From positions 90,077 through 143,168 of the forward strand of contig LXQE01000161.1 in assembly GCA_003326195.1 (NCBI GenBank): 53,092 nt of DNA, written 5' to 3'. Within the stretch, counting starts at the first letter, position 1; each line of letters starts with the position of its first letter. This DNA comes from Nostoc punctiforme NIES-2108 (GTDB lineage Bacteria; Cyanobacteriota; Cyanobacteriia; Cyanobacteriales; Nostocaceae). Shown one piece after another: positions 1 through 8,448 of the stretch. Position numbers and translations under genes: made by a program. The notes beneath the pieces were generated by a model. That model was not told the origin of the DNA, did no database searches, and saw nothing but the letters and a program-made list of their open reading frames with translations.

Positions 1-653
1 AAACCTAGCAAGCCTACCATGCCAATCAAAAGTACAGTGCTAGTGATGACATCCCATTTTTCCGATGGCTTGAAAAGTGAACTGCTGGGCAAAAAGTGAG
101 AGCCTTCTTTATTAGGAGAACGCTTAAACAAATACACAGGATAAGCCAATAGAAAAACATAATATCTGCCTATCTTTTGGGCTAAGGGCATCTCCTTATA
201 TTGTGATTCTGTCACAGGATACCAGCTTTCATCGTTATCGATATTGCCAGTATTTTTGTGATGGGTTCTGTGGCTGATCCGCCAACCATGATAAGGAACA
301 AGTATTGGTGTGTGAGAAAGATGTCCAATCAAATCATTGAGCCATTTCTGCTTAGAAAAAGATTGGTGTCCGCAGTCATGCCCGACTACAAACAAAGCCC
401 AAAACATCGTTCCTTGCATTAGCCAGAAAATCGGGAAGAAAAGCCAAGAATCCAGGTAATTAGCTACTGCATAAAGCAGACCGATAATCAGGATGTCACG
501 AAAGAAGTAAAAAAGTGATTTTGTTACATTGGGCTGAAAGCATTCAGCAGGAATTGCAGATTTTAAATCTTGAAGAGTGAAAGGTAATTTAGTTGTATCC
601 TCAGACGTTTCACCGCTAAGAGGATTGTTGAAACTGATGGTATCTAATTGCAC
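1..653 (-). CDS. desB: Omega-3 (delta-15) acyl-lipid desaturase DesB, 3' end outside window
   Basis: This membrane di-iron enzyme adds the omega-3 double bond to fatty acids already esterified in membrane lipids. About 217 N-terminal codons are visible. The protein starts MQLDTISFNNPLSG from a GTG at 653-651. The first two histidine boxes are HDCGH (about residues 92-96) and HRTHH (about 128-132), each after hydrophobic segments; the third box lies beyond position 1. It is the last gene of a desC-desA-desB series on the minus strand, the order known from Anabaena. The 221-base gap to desA suggests its own promoter is possible. In this family desB is usually cold-induced (family knowledge). 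The assignment to omega-3 rather than delta-12 rests on the N-terminus, the HRTHH box and the gene order. Confidence 0.9.
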   Translation of the reverse strand, partial: MQLDTISFNNPLSGETSEDTTKLPFTLQDLKSAIPAECFQPNVTKSLFYFFRDILIIGLLYAVANYLDSWLFFPIFWLMQGTMFWALFVVGHDCGHQSFSKQKWLNDLIGHLSHTPILVPYHGWRISHRTHHKNTGNIDNDESWYPVTESQYKEMPLAQKIGRYYVFLLAYPVYLFKRSPNKEGSHFLPSSSLFKPSEKWDVITSTVLLIGMVGLLG

Positions 654-874
654 TGGATTCTTTTGTTAGATATAAATCGGAACTTGATTTTGAGACAAGA
701 TAATCTAACCTCTAGGATGCCCACGAAACTAGCGATCGCTAACACCAAAGAAGATAAATTTTGGCAATTTACCTAACAATTTTTAGTTAGTAAAAAGTCG
801 CCAAATTCTATTTAAACACAGCATAATAAACGCTCTCGTTGAGTTCAAGAGCGTGAGTGTAGTCACAGCGCTAT

Positions 875-1927
875 TTATCGCTCTGTATAATGTTCGTCGA
901 AAGTCTTATAGCCAATATCAGTTGTGTATAGTTGACACTGGTCTGTAATCTGTTTCATTAAAGGCCAAGAAAACTGACACTCATCATGTAGATAAGGCTC
1001 CCAATTTTCTTTGATGCTGCTGTAAGCTAGCCGCAAATTATAAGAAGGAATCGCAGTGGAAATATGATGAGGGACATGAACATTAATATCGTGGCACAGG
1101 ACTTCTACCCAACGTGGATAATCACAATGAATAGTTCCAGATAGCTGTGCTAGAGCTTCGTTCCACTTGTTCGCTGTCGCAAAAGGAACATCTGCGGCAG
1201 TGTGATGAACAATAGTAAAAGTACTCATCCAAAAATGGTAAATCATCCAGGGTACTAGCCAAAACTTGACAAATCCCCAGATACCAGTTGTAGCGACCAG
1301 AAGCGGGAAAGCGATCGCTGCAAATACAACTACTACAGCCACAGACAGCTTGATACTAGATTGGTCTTTCGTTTTGAAGTTCCGCCAATCAAAATGCACC
1401 ACAGCCCAATGTCCAATGGAACCTACCCACCAGAAGCGTTTACGCATGAATAGTTCAAAAGCAGACTGTCGGGTTTTATCCCAATTTTCAAACACTTCTG
1501 GTCTAATTGGATGCCAAGCGTTGTCCTCATCCAGTTTGTTGGTATGAGTATGGTGGTAATTATGCTTAATGCGCCAACTATGAAAAGGGTAAATCAACGG
1601 CATCATGAAGAAATGCCCCACTAAATCATTTACCCAACGACGTTTGGCAAAAGACCGATGACCACAATCATGGCCAATTACAAAAAAACCTGTTAAAGCA
1701 GTGCCCGTAAAAATCCAAGCAAGGGGCAAGAGAAACCAAGGAGTGATAATCAGGCTGTAATAGCCCAAGCCGACTGCCAAGACACTCAGCAGGACTTGTG
1801 TCCAAGCTTTGCGACGGTTTTGCTGAAAACATTCGCGTGGCAGGGTTTTGACAATATCTTTGAGCCGAAAGTCGGAATTACTAGGCTCGTCACTTAGTTT
1901 CTGGCTATTAATTATTGATGTAGTCAT
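875..1927 (-). CDS. desA: Delta-12 acyl-lipid desaturase DesA
   Basis: Introduces the delta-12 double bond into oleoyl groups of glycerolipids, using reduced ferredoxin, in the thylakoid and plasma membranes. The product is about 350 aa, the usual length. The histidine boxes are HDCGH (residues 86-90), HNYHH (122-126) and HVPHH near residue 288, separated by paired hydrophobic segments. The chosen start is ATG at 1927 (MTTSIINSQK). An in-frame GTG two codons upstream (1933) is possible but less likely. It sits between desC and desB on the same strand and supplies the substrate for DesB. No frame damage is seen. Confidence 0.93.
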   Translation of the reverse strand: MTTSIINSQKLSDEPSNSDFRLKDIVKTLPRECFQQNRRKAWTQVLLSVLAVGLGYYSLIITPWFLLPLAWIFTGTALTGFFVIGHDCGHRSFAKRRWVNDLVGHFFMMPLIYPFHSWRIKHNYHHTHTNKLDEDNAWHPIRPEVFENWDKTRQSAFELFMRKRFWWVGSIGHWAVVHFDWRNFKTKDQSSIKLSVAVVVVFAAIAFPLLVATTGIWGFVKFWLVPWMIYHFWMSTFTIVHHTAADVPFATANKWNEALAQLSGTIHCDYPRWVEVLCHDINVHVPHHISTAIPSYNLRLAYSSIKENWEPYLHDECQFSWPLMKQITDQCQLYTTDIGYKTFDEHYTER

Positions 1928-2062
1928 GGACACCTAAAAAACAACAAACTCCTCCACCAAGTCACCAAAAAGTAACTTGCCGTAAAAATTCTTCACATTA
2001 GCGCTTCGGATTATAGCAACCTAACCGACACAAGCGCACCCGTAAGTAAATAGCTTTTTGAA

Positions 2063-2125
2063 AAGTTAGGAGTTAGAAGTGATGAATTATGAGTTAAAAA
2101 GGCTACACATCCTAACTCCTAACTT
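2063..2125. repeat. Inverted copies of the AGTTAGGAGTTAGAAG repeat between desC and desA
   Basis: The motif AGTTAGGAGTTAGAAG lies near 2066-2081, and its approximate reverse complement (CTAACTCCTAACTTCTAACT) near 2110-2133 runs into the last codons of desC. The pair can form a long imperfect hairpin directly downstream of desC on the minus strand. It belongs to the short tandem repeats common in Nostocales and could act as a terminator, although it has no T-run. Confidence 0.45.
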
Positions 2126-2947
2126 CTAACTAACTTTTGTTGGGGCCAACTTTACATTAGTAGCCAGACCAACTGCTTGTAGCAATTGAACTGTCATCCA
2201 GGTTAAATCGATTTCCCACCATTCCAGCCCATGACGAGCTGAGTATTGAAAAGCATGATGGTTATTATGCCAGCCTTCACCGAAAACTAGTACGGCTACC
2301 CACCAGCAATTAGTCGATCTATCACCAGAATCATAGCTCCGATAGCCAAATTTATGAGTCGCGCTGTTCACCAACCAAGTGCAGTGGTAAACCCAGACAA
2401 TGCGAACAAAAATTCCCCAGACAACGAATGACCAGCCACCCAGAAGCAAAAGTAATACACCTAGAGCAACCTGGATCAAAATGAAATATTTTTCTAAAAA
2501 CTGATAAACTGGGTCTTCGGCAATGTCTTTGGTGAAACGAGGAACATCAGCGTGAGCGGGACAATAGTGAATCAGCCAATCCATGTGGCTCCACCAGAAG
2601 CCTTTATTAGAATCATGGGGATCGGCATCAGTATCCGAGTGTAAATGATGGATACGATGTGTCCCTACCCACTCAATTGGGCCTCCTTGACACGAGAGTG
2701 TGCCGAAGAAAACCAAGAGATACTCTAGCCACTTGGGAGTTTGAAAGCTGCGGTGGGTGACAAGGCGGTGAAATCCTAGAGTCACTCCTAAGCCACCTGT
2801 TATCCAGTACAGCAAGAAACCCACACCAACTGCTGTCCAGCTAAAGTTACCAGGAACAAAGGCAAATAAAGCGCCAATGTGCAGTCCAATAAAAAACAGG
2901 GTATTAACCCAGTTAACTTGAGGTTTGGTTGAAGTAGCAATTGTCAT
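2126..2947 (-). CDS. desC: Delta-9 acyl-lipid desaturase DesC
   Basis: Inserts the first (delta-9) double bond into stearoyl groups bound to lipid, feeding DesA and then DesB. From ATG at 2947 (MTIATSTKPQVNWVN) the protein is 273 aa, the usual DesC1 length. It has the stearoyl-type histidine boxes HRLVTH, HRIHH and HNNHH, with hydrophobic pairs between them. The reading frame stays open upstream to 3103, but that extension would overlap the divergent gene starting at 3036 and has no family resemblance, so it is rejected. It is the first gene of the desCAB cluster, and its 89-base divergent spacer with the next gene probably holds both promoters. Confidence 0.93.
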   Translation of the reverse strand: MTIATSTKPQVNWVNTLFFIGLHIGALFAFVPGNFSWTAVGVGFLLYWITGGLGVTLGFHRLVTHRSFQTPKWLEYLLVFFGTLSCQGGPIEWVGTHRIHHLHSDTDADPHDSNKGFWWSHMDWLIHYCPAHADVPRFTKDIAEDPVYQFLEKYFILIQVALGVLLLLLGGWSFVVWGIFVRIVWVYHCTWLVNSATHKFGYRSYDSGDRSTNCWWVAVLVFGEGWHNNHHAFQYSARHGLEWWEIDLTWMTVQLLQAVGLATNVKLAPTKVS

Positions 2948-3035
2948 GCAGTAACCTGAATTTGAATTTTCCAGCCTAGTCTGTGGGATCTTAAAATCCG
3001 CATATCTATAATTTAATTTTTTGAACGAGGAACTG

Positions 3036-4268
3036 ATGAACAGCTTAGAACAGCTGCGGCAAGCAGAACAGGCACTATTAGAAATTTTTTCTGGAATTGA
3101 CACTCAGGTCAAGCATAATCTAAAACGAGTGCTGGATGCTTTTCGTAATCACCGTGTAGGAGCACACCACTTCGCTGGTGTAAGTGGCTATGGCCATGAT
3201 GATTTAGGACGAGAAACTTTAGATAAAGTTTTTGCCGAAGTTATGGGTGCTGAAGCTGCGGCTGTGCGAGTACAGTTTGTTTCGGGAACTCATGCGATCG
3301 CCTGTGCTTTGTTTGGTGTTCTCCGTCCTGGAGATGAAATGTTAGCAGTGGTCGGTTCTCCCTACGATACGCTTGAAGAAGTCATTGGTTTACGGGGTCA
3401 AGGTCAAGGCTCACTTATCGAGTTTGGCATAAATTACCGTCAATTGGAGCTAACCCCAGGAGGAACTATAGATTGGCAAGCTTTAACTACTAGTGTGGCT
3501 GAAAACACTCGTTTAGTGTTAATTCAGCGCTCTTGTGGCTATTCTTGGCGTCCTAGTTTATCAATTGCCGATATTGAAAAAATTGTTCACTTAGTCAAAC
3601 AGCAAAACCCAAACACCGTTTGCTTTGTAGATAATTGCTATGGCGAATTTATTGAAACCAGAGAACCTACAGCCGTAGGTGCTGATTTAATGGCGGGGTC
3701 ATTGATTAAAAATCCAGGTGGCACCATTGTCAGCGCTGGTGGTTATGTCGCTGGTCGGGCCGACTTAGTGGAAGCATCCGCCTGTCGCCTCACGGCTCCC
3801 GGTATCGGGAGTTATGGCGGTGCTACTTTTGACCAAAATCGCCTGCTGTTCCAAGGCTTATTTCTCGCGCCGCAAATGGTGGGAGAGGCGATGAAAGGGA
3901 CTTATCTTACTGGTTATGTATTTGATAAACTCGGTTATCCAGTAAATCCCGCACCTCTTGCTCCCCGTGGGGATGTAATTCAGGCAATTAAACTCGGTTC
4001 TGCCGAAAAGCTAATTGCTTTCTGTAAAGCCATACAACAGCATTCTCCCATCGGTTCCTACTTAGACCCTGTTCCAGATAATATGCCGGGGTATGAGAGC
4101 CAGGTGGTCATGGCTGGGGGGACATTTATTGAAGGGAGTACTTTGGAATTATCAGCAGATGGCCCTTTGCGTGAGCCGTATGTAGTTTATTGCCAGGGTG
4201 GAACTCATTGGACTCATGTAGCGATCGCACTCGAAGCTGCGATCGATGCAGTTGGCAGTAACGCGTAG
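3036..4268 (+). CDS. Methionine gamma-lyase family (aluminium-resistance-type) PLP enzyme
   Basis: A fold-type I PLP-dependent protein of about 410 aa matching the Met_gamma_lyase / aluminum resistance protein family. A conserved HHFAGVSGYGHDDLGR segment lies near residues 50-65 and a DNCYGEF aspartate loop in the middle. SLIKNPGG contains the likely Schiff-base lysine, and the C-terminus carries YCQGGTHW. The ATG at 3036 is preferred because a GAGG ribosome-binding site lies 6-7 bases upstream; a TTG five codons earlier is also in frame. The true substrate of the family is not established, so a C-S lyase activity is inference. It is transcribed divergently from desC. Confidence 0.85.
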   Translation: MNSLEQLRQAEQALLEIFSGIDTQVKHNLKRVLDAFRNHRVGAHHFAGVSGYGHDDLGRETLDKVFAEVMGAEAAAVRVQFVSGTHAIACALFGVLRPGDEMLAVVGSPYDTLEEVIGLRGQGQGSLIEFGINYRQLELTPGGTIDWQALTTSVAENTRLVLIQRSCGYSWRPSLSIADIEKIVHLVKQQNPNTVCFVDNCYGEFIETREPTAVGADLMAGSLIKNPGGTIVSAGGYVAGRADLVEASACRLTAPGIGSYGGATFDQNRLLFQGLFLAPQMVGEAMKGTYLTGYVFDKLGYPVNPAPLAPRGDVIQAIKLGSAEKLIAFCKAIQQHSPIGSYLDPVPDNMPGYESQVVMAGGTFIEGSTLELSADGPLREPYVVYCQGGTHWTHVAIALEAAIDAVGSNA

Positions 4269-4331
4269 CACATATTAGAACTCTTGCATAAATATTTTGT
4301 GGTATGATTAAAGGCTATTCTAATTTCAGTT

Positions 4332-4532
4332 TTATCGATTAAGTTCTCGATTATATTTCTTCTGGTCTGTTGTTAACTTCTTCCCTTTCGGTTTTTTAAT
4401 TGATGTTTCGCTTAATTGATGAATTTTAGTGATTCCTTGATAGCCTTTATCCACTATCACTTTGAGTAATTCTCCAAATCTTACACCACTGGTTTTAAAT
4501 AGTTGAAAATCCATGAATTTTCCCAAAACCAT
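4332..4532 (-). pseudogene. IS5-family transposase fragment (DKGYQG region)
   Basis: A 66-codon open frame carrying the DKGYQGI and KKPKG...YNREL segments of IS5-like DDE_Tnp_4 transposases. It stops right after YNRELNR, where intact homologues continue with SRIRVxxEHxNRRLK. That continuation is found on the opposite strand at 4611-4788. It is not expected to be a functional gene. Confidence 0.8.
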
Positions 4533-4610
4533 GCGCTAAAAAATGATTTGACTACTTTTGTGATGGATAATTACTTGCGTTTTTAACGTATTCTCCAAAA
4601 GTTTGCCACT

Positions 4611-4788
4611 AAAAAAGAATTAGCCAGAATCAGAGTTTTAGGTGAACATATCAATTGGAAGTTGAAGGTGTTTAAAATTTTGTCCCTTACTTATAGAAAT
4701 TGTCGAAAAAGATTTAGTTTGAGGTTTAATCTGATTGCTGCTCTCTATAATTACGAGCTTCTTCTCCCCCAAACCCAATCTTCCTGAC
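4611..4788 (+). pseudogene. IS5-family transposase C-terminal fragment, inverted relative to its N-terminal part
   Basis: The frame reads ELARIRVLGEHINWKLKVFK, then a YRNCRKRF segment and ...NLIAALYNYELLLPQ before TGA. This is the typical C-terminal EH-IN-R / YRNRRKRFGLR...LYNYEL motif of IS5-like transposases. No start codon or upstream catalytic region is present in this orientation. Confidence 0.75.
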
Positions 4789-4809
4789 CGACTTTTGCAA
4801 GAGGTCTAA

Positions 4810-4992
4810 TATATGGTTTCTGTTTTGGCAGCTGCTCTCCCAAACTCAACACTCTGCTCAAATCCACCTGTCAATAGGGTTTGAGACGCGCTAACTCTGA
4901 CCATAAAAGCAATAGCTTTTTGCCCTTTTCCTTGCCCCTTACCGTTTTTTATAAATAACTGATGATACACTTCCTGCTCCTGCCTTCTTGTA
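4810..4992. other. Spacer between IS remnant and permease gene
   Basis: 183 bases with no gene recognised. It follows the right end of the IS remnant and includes low-complexity CCTTTTCC-type sequence. No hairpin with a T-run was seen. Confidence 0.5.
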
Positions 4993-6159
4993 TTAAGGCA
5001 ATGTCGGTTCAGAAATGCTCAAAGTTTTGTTGGCGTCAGCTTTCGAGGACTCATTTGCTGGAACGGATGCAGTTATTTCCCCAATGCCGCTGTCGTTTGT
5101 CCCACTACCAGGACGCAAGGCACTTAAAGCAGTCTTAATCACAACAGCTGTAGGTACTGCCACAATTACACCCAACAGTCCGCCAATTCTTGCCCCTGTT
5201 AAGACCGAAATTAAAATCCAAACTGGATTTAAACCGGTAAAACTGCCTAAAATTCTGGGGGCAATTAAGTTTTCGAGAATTTGCTGTACAATTACCGCTG
5301 CGATCAACACTCTCACACCCATTGAAAAATCTTGCAACGCGACCAACAGTGTAGTCAGGGCGATGCCTACAGAACCGCCAAAGGGTACGAGAGCCATTAG
5401 ACCAATAGTTAGTCCAAATAGCAATCCAAATGGCACTTTCAGCCACAAAAAGGTAGGAATAAGGGCTGAAGCCATACAGGTAGATAAAATCAACTGGGTG
5501 ATGAAGAAATTTTGGAAGCTTAAGCGGACTGTTTTGGAGAAAGGCTCGCGAAATTTATTAGGTAGCCATTCGACTAAACTTTGCCAGAGTTCACCCCCGT
5601 GCTGTAAAAGATAAAAAGTCAAGACCATCGTCAAGAGAATATCTAGCAGACTAGTAACTGTGAGTACAGCCAGATTTAAAACTTGTCCAGCGATCGCTTG
5701 TAATTGTCCTTTGACGCGATCGTTGATTTGCACTACCAGAGCATCAAGGTTAATCGGCAAGCCAAAAGTCTCAGCTTTTTCGTTTAATATCATTAACTGA
5801 GAGCGTCCAGAGTCGATCAGCTCTGGCAAACGAGCCACCAGTTGTTCAGCTTGGGTAAGAGCCAGGGGAAAAAGTGTCACACCCAACGCCAATAAAATCG
5901 ATAAAGCCAAGAGAAATACTAAAATAGCAACTTGCTCTCGCTTCGCACCATGATGCTCCATCCAGCTCACGGGGTAGTTGAGCAGAAATGCTAGCACTGA
6001 GGCTCCAACTAAAATCACTATGAGAGAATGGAAATAATTAAAGAATACCGAAAGTGCCCAACCATTGAGAACTAGCAGCGGAAGGAATAACGCGATCGCC
6101 CCGATTCGCGCTATTGGTGTGAATCTTTGCCACCAGTCGAGTAGCTTGCGTGTCTGCAT
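4993..6159 (-). CDS. AI-2E family transporter (PerM/YdiK-like permease)
   Basis: An integral membrane protein of 388 aa in the AI-2E_transport family. It has hydrophobic segments near residues 15-60 and 75-100, then a soluble stretch of about 60 residues. Four or five more segments run from about 155 to 350, with the characteristic PFGGSVGIALTTLLVAL and GLLGVIVAVPTAVVIK motifs. Members export small molecules or act as Na+/H+ antiporters; the substrate cannot be told from the sequence, and the name should not be read as proof of AI-2 transport. The start is ATG at 6159. The last 35 residues are polar and probably cytoplasmic. Confidence 0.87.
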   Translation of the reverse strand: MQTRKLLDWWQRFTPIARIGAIALFLPLLVLNGWALSVFFNYFHSLIVILVGASVLAFLLNYPVSWMEHHGAKREQVAILVFLLALSILLALGVTLFPLALTQAEQLVARLPELIDSGRSQLMILNEKAETFGLPINLDALVVQINDRVKGQLQAIAGQVLNLAVLTVTSLLDILLTMVLTFYLLQHGGELWQSLVEWLPNKFREPFSKTVRLSFQNFFITQLILSTCMASALIPTFLWLKVPFGLLFGLTIGLMALVPFGGSVGIALTTLLVALQDFSMGVRVLIAAVIVQQILENLIAPRILGSFTGLNPVWILISVLTGARIGGLLGVIVAVPTAVVIKTALSALRPGSGTNDSGIGEITASVPANESSKADANKTLSISEPTLP

Positions 6160-6221
6160 TTTGAGCTGATTGGAATAGAACTAAATGAAATTTTTCTTTA
6201 CAGCTTATTATCTCTAACTAT

Positions 6222-6737
6222 ATGAGTCTTATTCATCCTTCTAGTTTAGGAGTTAGACTAACCCCAATGAAGAATTTTGAACCAAAAGAGAATGGGGAGT
6301 GGGGAATGGGGAACTCGGGGCCCCCTCTGGGGATTAGGGGCAATGGGGAGTGGGGAGCAGGGGAGCAGGGGGAGAATAATAATGCCCCATCCCCAATGCC
6401 CAAAACACAGTTGCTTTTACATTTAGTTCCGATCGTTGGCTTTTTTCCATCCTTGTGGACGCTCTATCGGGGCCAGGGTAGTCGGGAACAACTTGCTATT
6501 AGTCGTCTGTCTATTGCTTTGGCACTTACTTGGTTGTTGACTTATCTATTATTAGCTACCGGAGCAGCAGCTTCAGATTTTTTTCCGCTACGTCTATTTA
6601 TCCTCAATAGCTTTCTCACGTCAGGTTACTTTTTAGTAAGTATTTGGTTGATTTTGCGCCTAATGCAGGGCAAATCTAGTCGTTTACCAGGGTTTAGTAA
6701 TTTAGTTGAACGAGTGCTTGGCAAGTATTTATCTTAA
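6222..6737 (+). CDS. Small membrane protein with an in-frame short-tandem-repeat insertion near its N-terminus
   Basis: Unknown function, 171 aa as called. The conserved-looking core starts at LLLHLVPIVGFFPSLWTLYR (about residue 65). It has three hydrophobic segments (about 65-78, 92-113 and 120-148), then a polar tail. Residues 22-58 are encoded by GGGGAATGGGGAG-type repeats (about 6290-6400), giving the peptide ENGEWGMGNSG...NGEWGAGEQGE. Either the repeat invaded the gene in frame, or the real start lies after the repeat. The Met at codon 16 (MKNFEPKE) is another possible start before the repeat. The gene is divergent from the AI-2E gene, 62 bases away. Confidence 0.6.
   Translation: MSLIHPSSLGVRLTPMKNFEPKENGEWGMGNSGPPLGIRGNGEWGAGEQGENNNAPSPMPKTQLLLHLVPIVGFFPSLWTLYRGQGSREQLAISRLSIALALTWLLTYLLLATGAAASDFFPLRLFILNSFLTSGYFLVSIWLILRLMQGKSSRLPGFSNLVERVLGKYLS
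6290..6400 (+). repeat. Short tandem repeat tract (GGGGAATGGGGAG type)
   Basis: Irregular copies of GGGGAGTGGGGAATGGGG and GGGGAGCAGGGGAG, followed near 6385-6410 by the complementary CCCCATCCCCAATGCCC type. Similar tracts occur at 19590-19640, 40613-40650 and, in complementary form, 19690-19870, so this is a dispersed repeat family of the genome. Confidence 0.8.
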
Positions 6738-7023
6738 TTTTTTATGGTGATAATTTATCGGTGTTTTTACTGATTTTTGAAAAATTTCTGGCTGATTTCT
6801 CTATATATCTAGTCAAATCCAGTTTATTATTGCCATACTTCAGTAAAACATCTCCAGGTTGTCCCAAAAAAAGAATAAATGCTGCTATAAGTGTTGTGGT
6901 TGACACTACATTAAAAAAGTTAGCACCGATAATTAAGAGTTAGCTATTATGGGTTGATTTGTTTAGGTGTTTTTAGTCTGCAAAATTACTGAATTTGATT
7001 AGTGAGTAAGTGTGAGGAAGTCT

Positions 7024-8448
7024 GTGACCATTCAAAGAAGTTCGGCGGAAGAAAACCAGTCGGGAAAAGCCTCAAAATCCAATAAAAAAATTCCCCAAAA
7101 CTCGACATCAGGACGTTGGCTGTGGTTTTGGGTAGGTATGAGTGGTATTGCGATGGTATCAGCAACTGCGGGGGCGCTTTTGGCGGTGTCTTTGACCAGT
7201 ACGCCTTTGCAACAAGCGCAGCTAACTCCAAAGGATGAGGCGGCTTTTGATAGCGATCGCATTTCTGGAGGTGTGCTGCGATTTTCAGAATTAACTCGTC
7301 CAGTGAATCTTTTGGTAATGGGAATGAGCGTACTTCCCCCAGATATCCAAAACCCTCCTGAAGATACCAAAAATCTCAAATACCTACCCCAAGTCAACTC
7401 TTTTGATGGTCTTTCCGATGTGATGCTCCTGGTCAAATTTGATCCAGAGACGAAAAAAATAAATATGCTCTCCATTCCCAGAGATACCCGCACACAAATA
7501 GAGGGTTATGGAGTGAAAAAAATTAACTCCGCCAACGTTGAAGGCGGGCCAGCTTTGACTGCCAGAACTGTTAGTAATCTCTTAGGAGGAGCGGGAATCG
7601 ATCGCTATGTCCGAATTAACGTTTTGGGAGTTGCCAAGCTGATTGATGCTTTGGGTGGCGTGACTGTCTACGTCCCTAAAGATATGAAATATCAAGATGA
7701 TTCTCAGCATTTATACATCAATTTGAAGGCTGGTAAGCAGCATCTCAATGGCGAGCAGACATTGCAATTGCTGCGTTTTCGCCATGACGAACTCGGTGAT
7801 ATTGGTCGGATTCAGCGCCAGCAAATGGTCATGCGTGCTTTGATGGAGCAAACACTCAACCCAGCTACTGTTGCTCAATTACCTAAAGTTCTTGATGTAG
7901 TAAAAGAACACATTGATACTAACTTGACGGTTGAAGAGTTAGTGGCGCTAATGGGTTTTGGGGTGCGGACAAATCGCTCTAATATGCAAATGTTAATGCT
8001 GCCAGGTCGCTTTAGCGAAAAAGGCGAGTTTGATGCTAGCTATTGGTTGCCCAACAAAGATGGGATTGCGAAACTGATGGCTCAACACTTTGGTTTGGAG
8101 TCAGAACAGGAACAGCTGGCAACTACAACTAACCCCCGCTCTTTACGTGTAGCAATTCAAGATAGTACAGGTGGCGATCGCTCTAACCTGCAACCGTTAA
8201 TTAGAGCCTTGGAAAAATCTGGATATCGCAATATCTATGTGGCCAAGGCATGGGGTGAACCTCTAGACGTAACTCACATTGTCGCCCAACAAGGAGATGG
8301 CGACAGTGCCGAATCAATTCGCAGCACTTTGGGATTTGGAGAAGTGCGCGTGGAAAGCACTGGCAACCTTGGCTCAGATATCAGTATCCAGGTAGGTAAA
8401 GATTGGTTGGAACAAAAATCTATTTTGGAGAAGTCGTTGACACCCTAA
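7024..8448 (+). CDS. LytR-CpsA-Psr (LCP) family glycopolymer ligase with C-terminal LytR_C domain
   Basis: LCP proteins transfer lipid-linked polysaccharides to peptidoglycan or related acceptors on the outside of the plasma membrane. The order of parts is a short basic cytoplasmic N-terminus, one transmembrane helix (about residues 38-62), the LCP catalytic domain (about 95-320) and a LytR_C domain (about 375-470, starting LRVAIQDSTGGDRSNLQ). The LCP domain shows SDVMLLVKFDP, the Arg-rich SIPRDTR motif, an NSANVEGGP segment and LLRFRHDELGDIGRIQRQQ, all typical. GTG at 7024 has GAGGAAG just upstream and is preferred over GTG at 7012. Its 3' end overlaps the convergent trpD2-like gene by 29 bases. 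Confidence 0.88.
   Translation: MTIQRSSAEENQSGKASKSNKKIPQNSTSGRWLWFWVGMSGIAMVSATAGALLAVSLTSTPLQQAQLTPKDEAAFDSDRISGGVLRFSELTRPVNLLVMGMSVLPPDIQNPPEDTKNLKYLPQVNSFDGLSDVMLLVKFDPETKKINMLSIPRDTRTQIEGYGVKKINSANVEGGPALTARTVSNLLGGAGIDRYVRINVLGVAKLIDALGGVTVYVPKDMKYQDDSQHLYINLKAGKQHLNGEQTLQLLRFRHDELGDIGRIQRQQMVMRALMEQTLNPATVAQLPKVLDVVKEHIDTNLTVEELVALMGFGVRTNRSNMQMLMLPGRFSEKGEFDASYWLPNKDGIAKLMAQHFGLESEQEQLATTTNPRSLRVAIQDSTGGDRSNLQPLIRALEKSGYRNIYVAKAWGEPLDVTHIVAQQGDGDSAESIRSTLGFGEVRVESTGNLGSDISIQVGKDWLEQKSILEKSLTP

Larger units (their letters stand above)
4275..4809. mobile_element. Decayed IS5-family element with internally inverted transposase halves
   Basis: The ends are near-matching inverted repeats: TTAGAACTCTTGCA at 4275-4288, and TGCAAGAGGTCTAA at 4796-4809, whose reverse complement is TTAGACCTCTTGCA. 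The minus strand at 4332-4532 encodes the IS5-type DDE segment DFQLFKTSGVRFGELL...DKGYQGITKIH...KKPKGKKL...YNREL. The plus strand at about 4611-4788 encodes the segment that normally follows: ELARIRVLGEHINWKLKVFK, then YRN...RKRFSLRFNLIAALYNYEL and a stop. The two halves face opposite ways, so no intact transposase can be made. The N-terminal catalytic part is missing. Confidence 0.8.

Noticed and set aside
2948..3103. N-terminal extension of desC
   Set aside because: It would overlap the divergent gene that starts at 3036, and DesC proteins normally begin at the later Met.
6761..6943. 60-codon frame before the LCP gene
   Set aside because: A/T-rich, no ribosome-binding site and no similarity I recognise.
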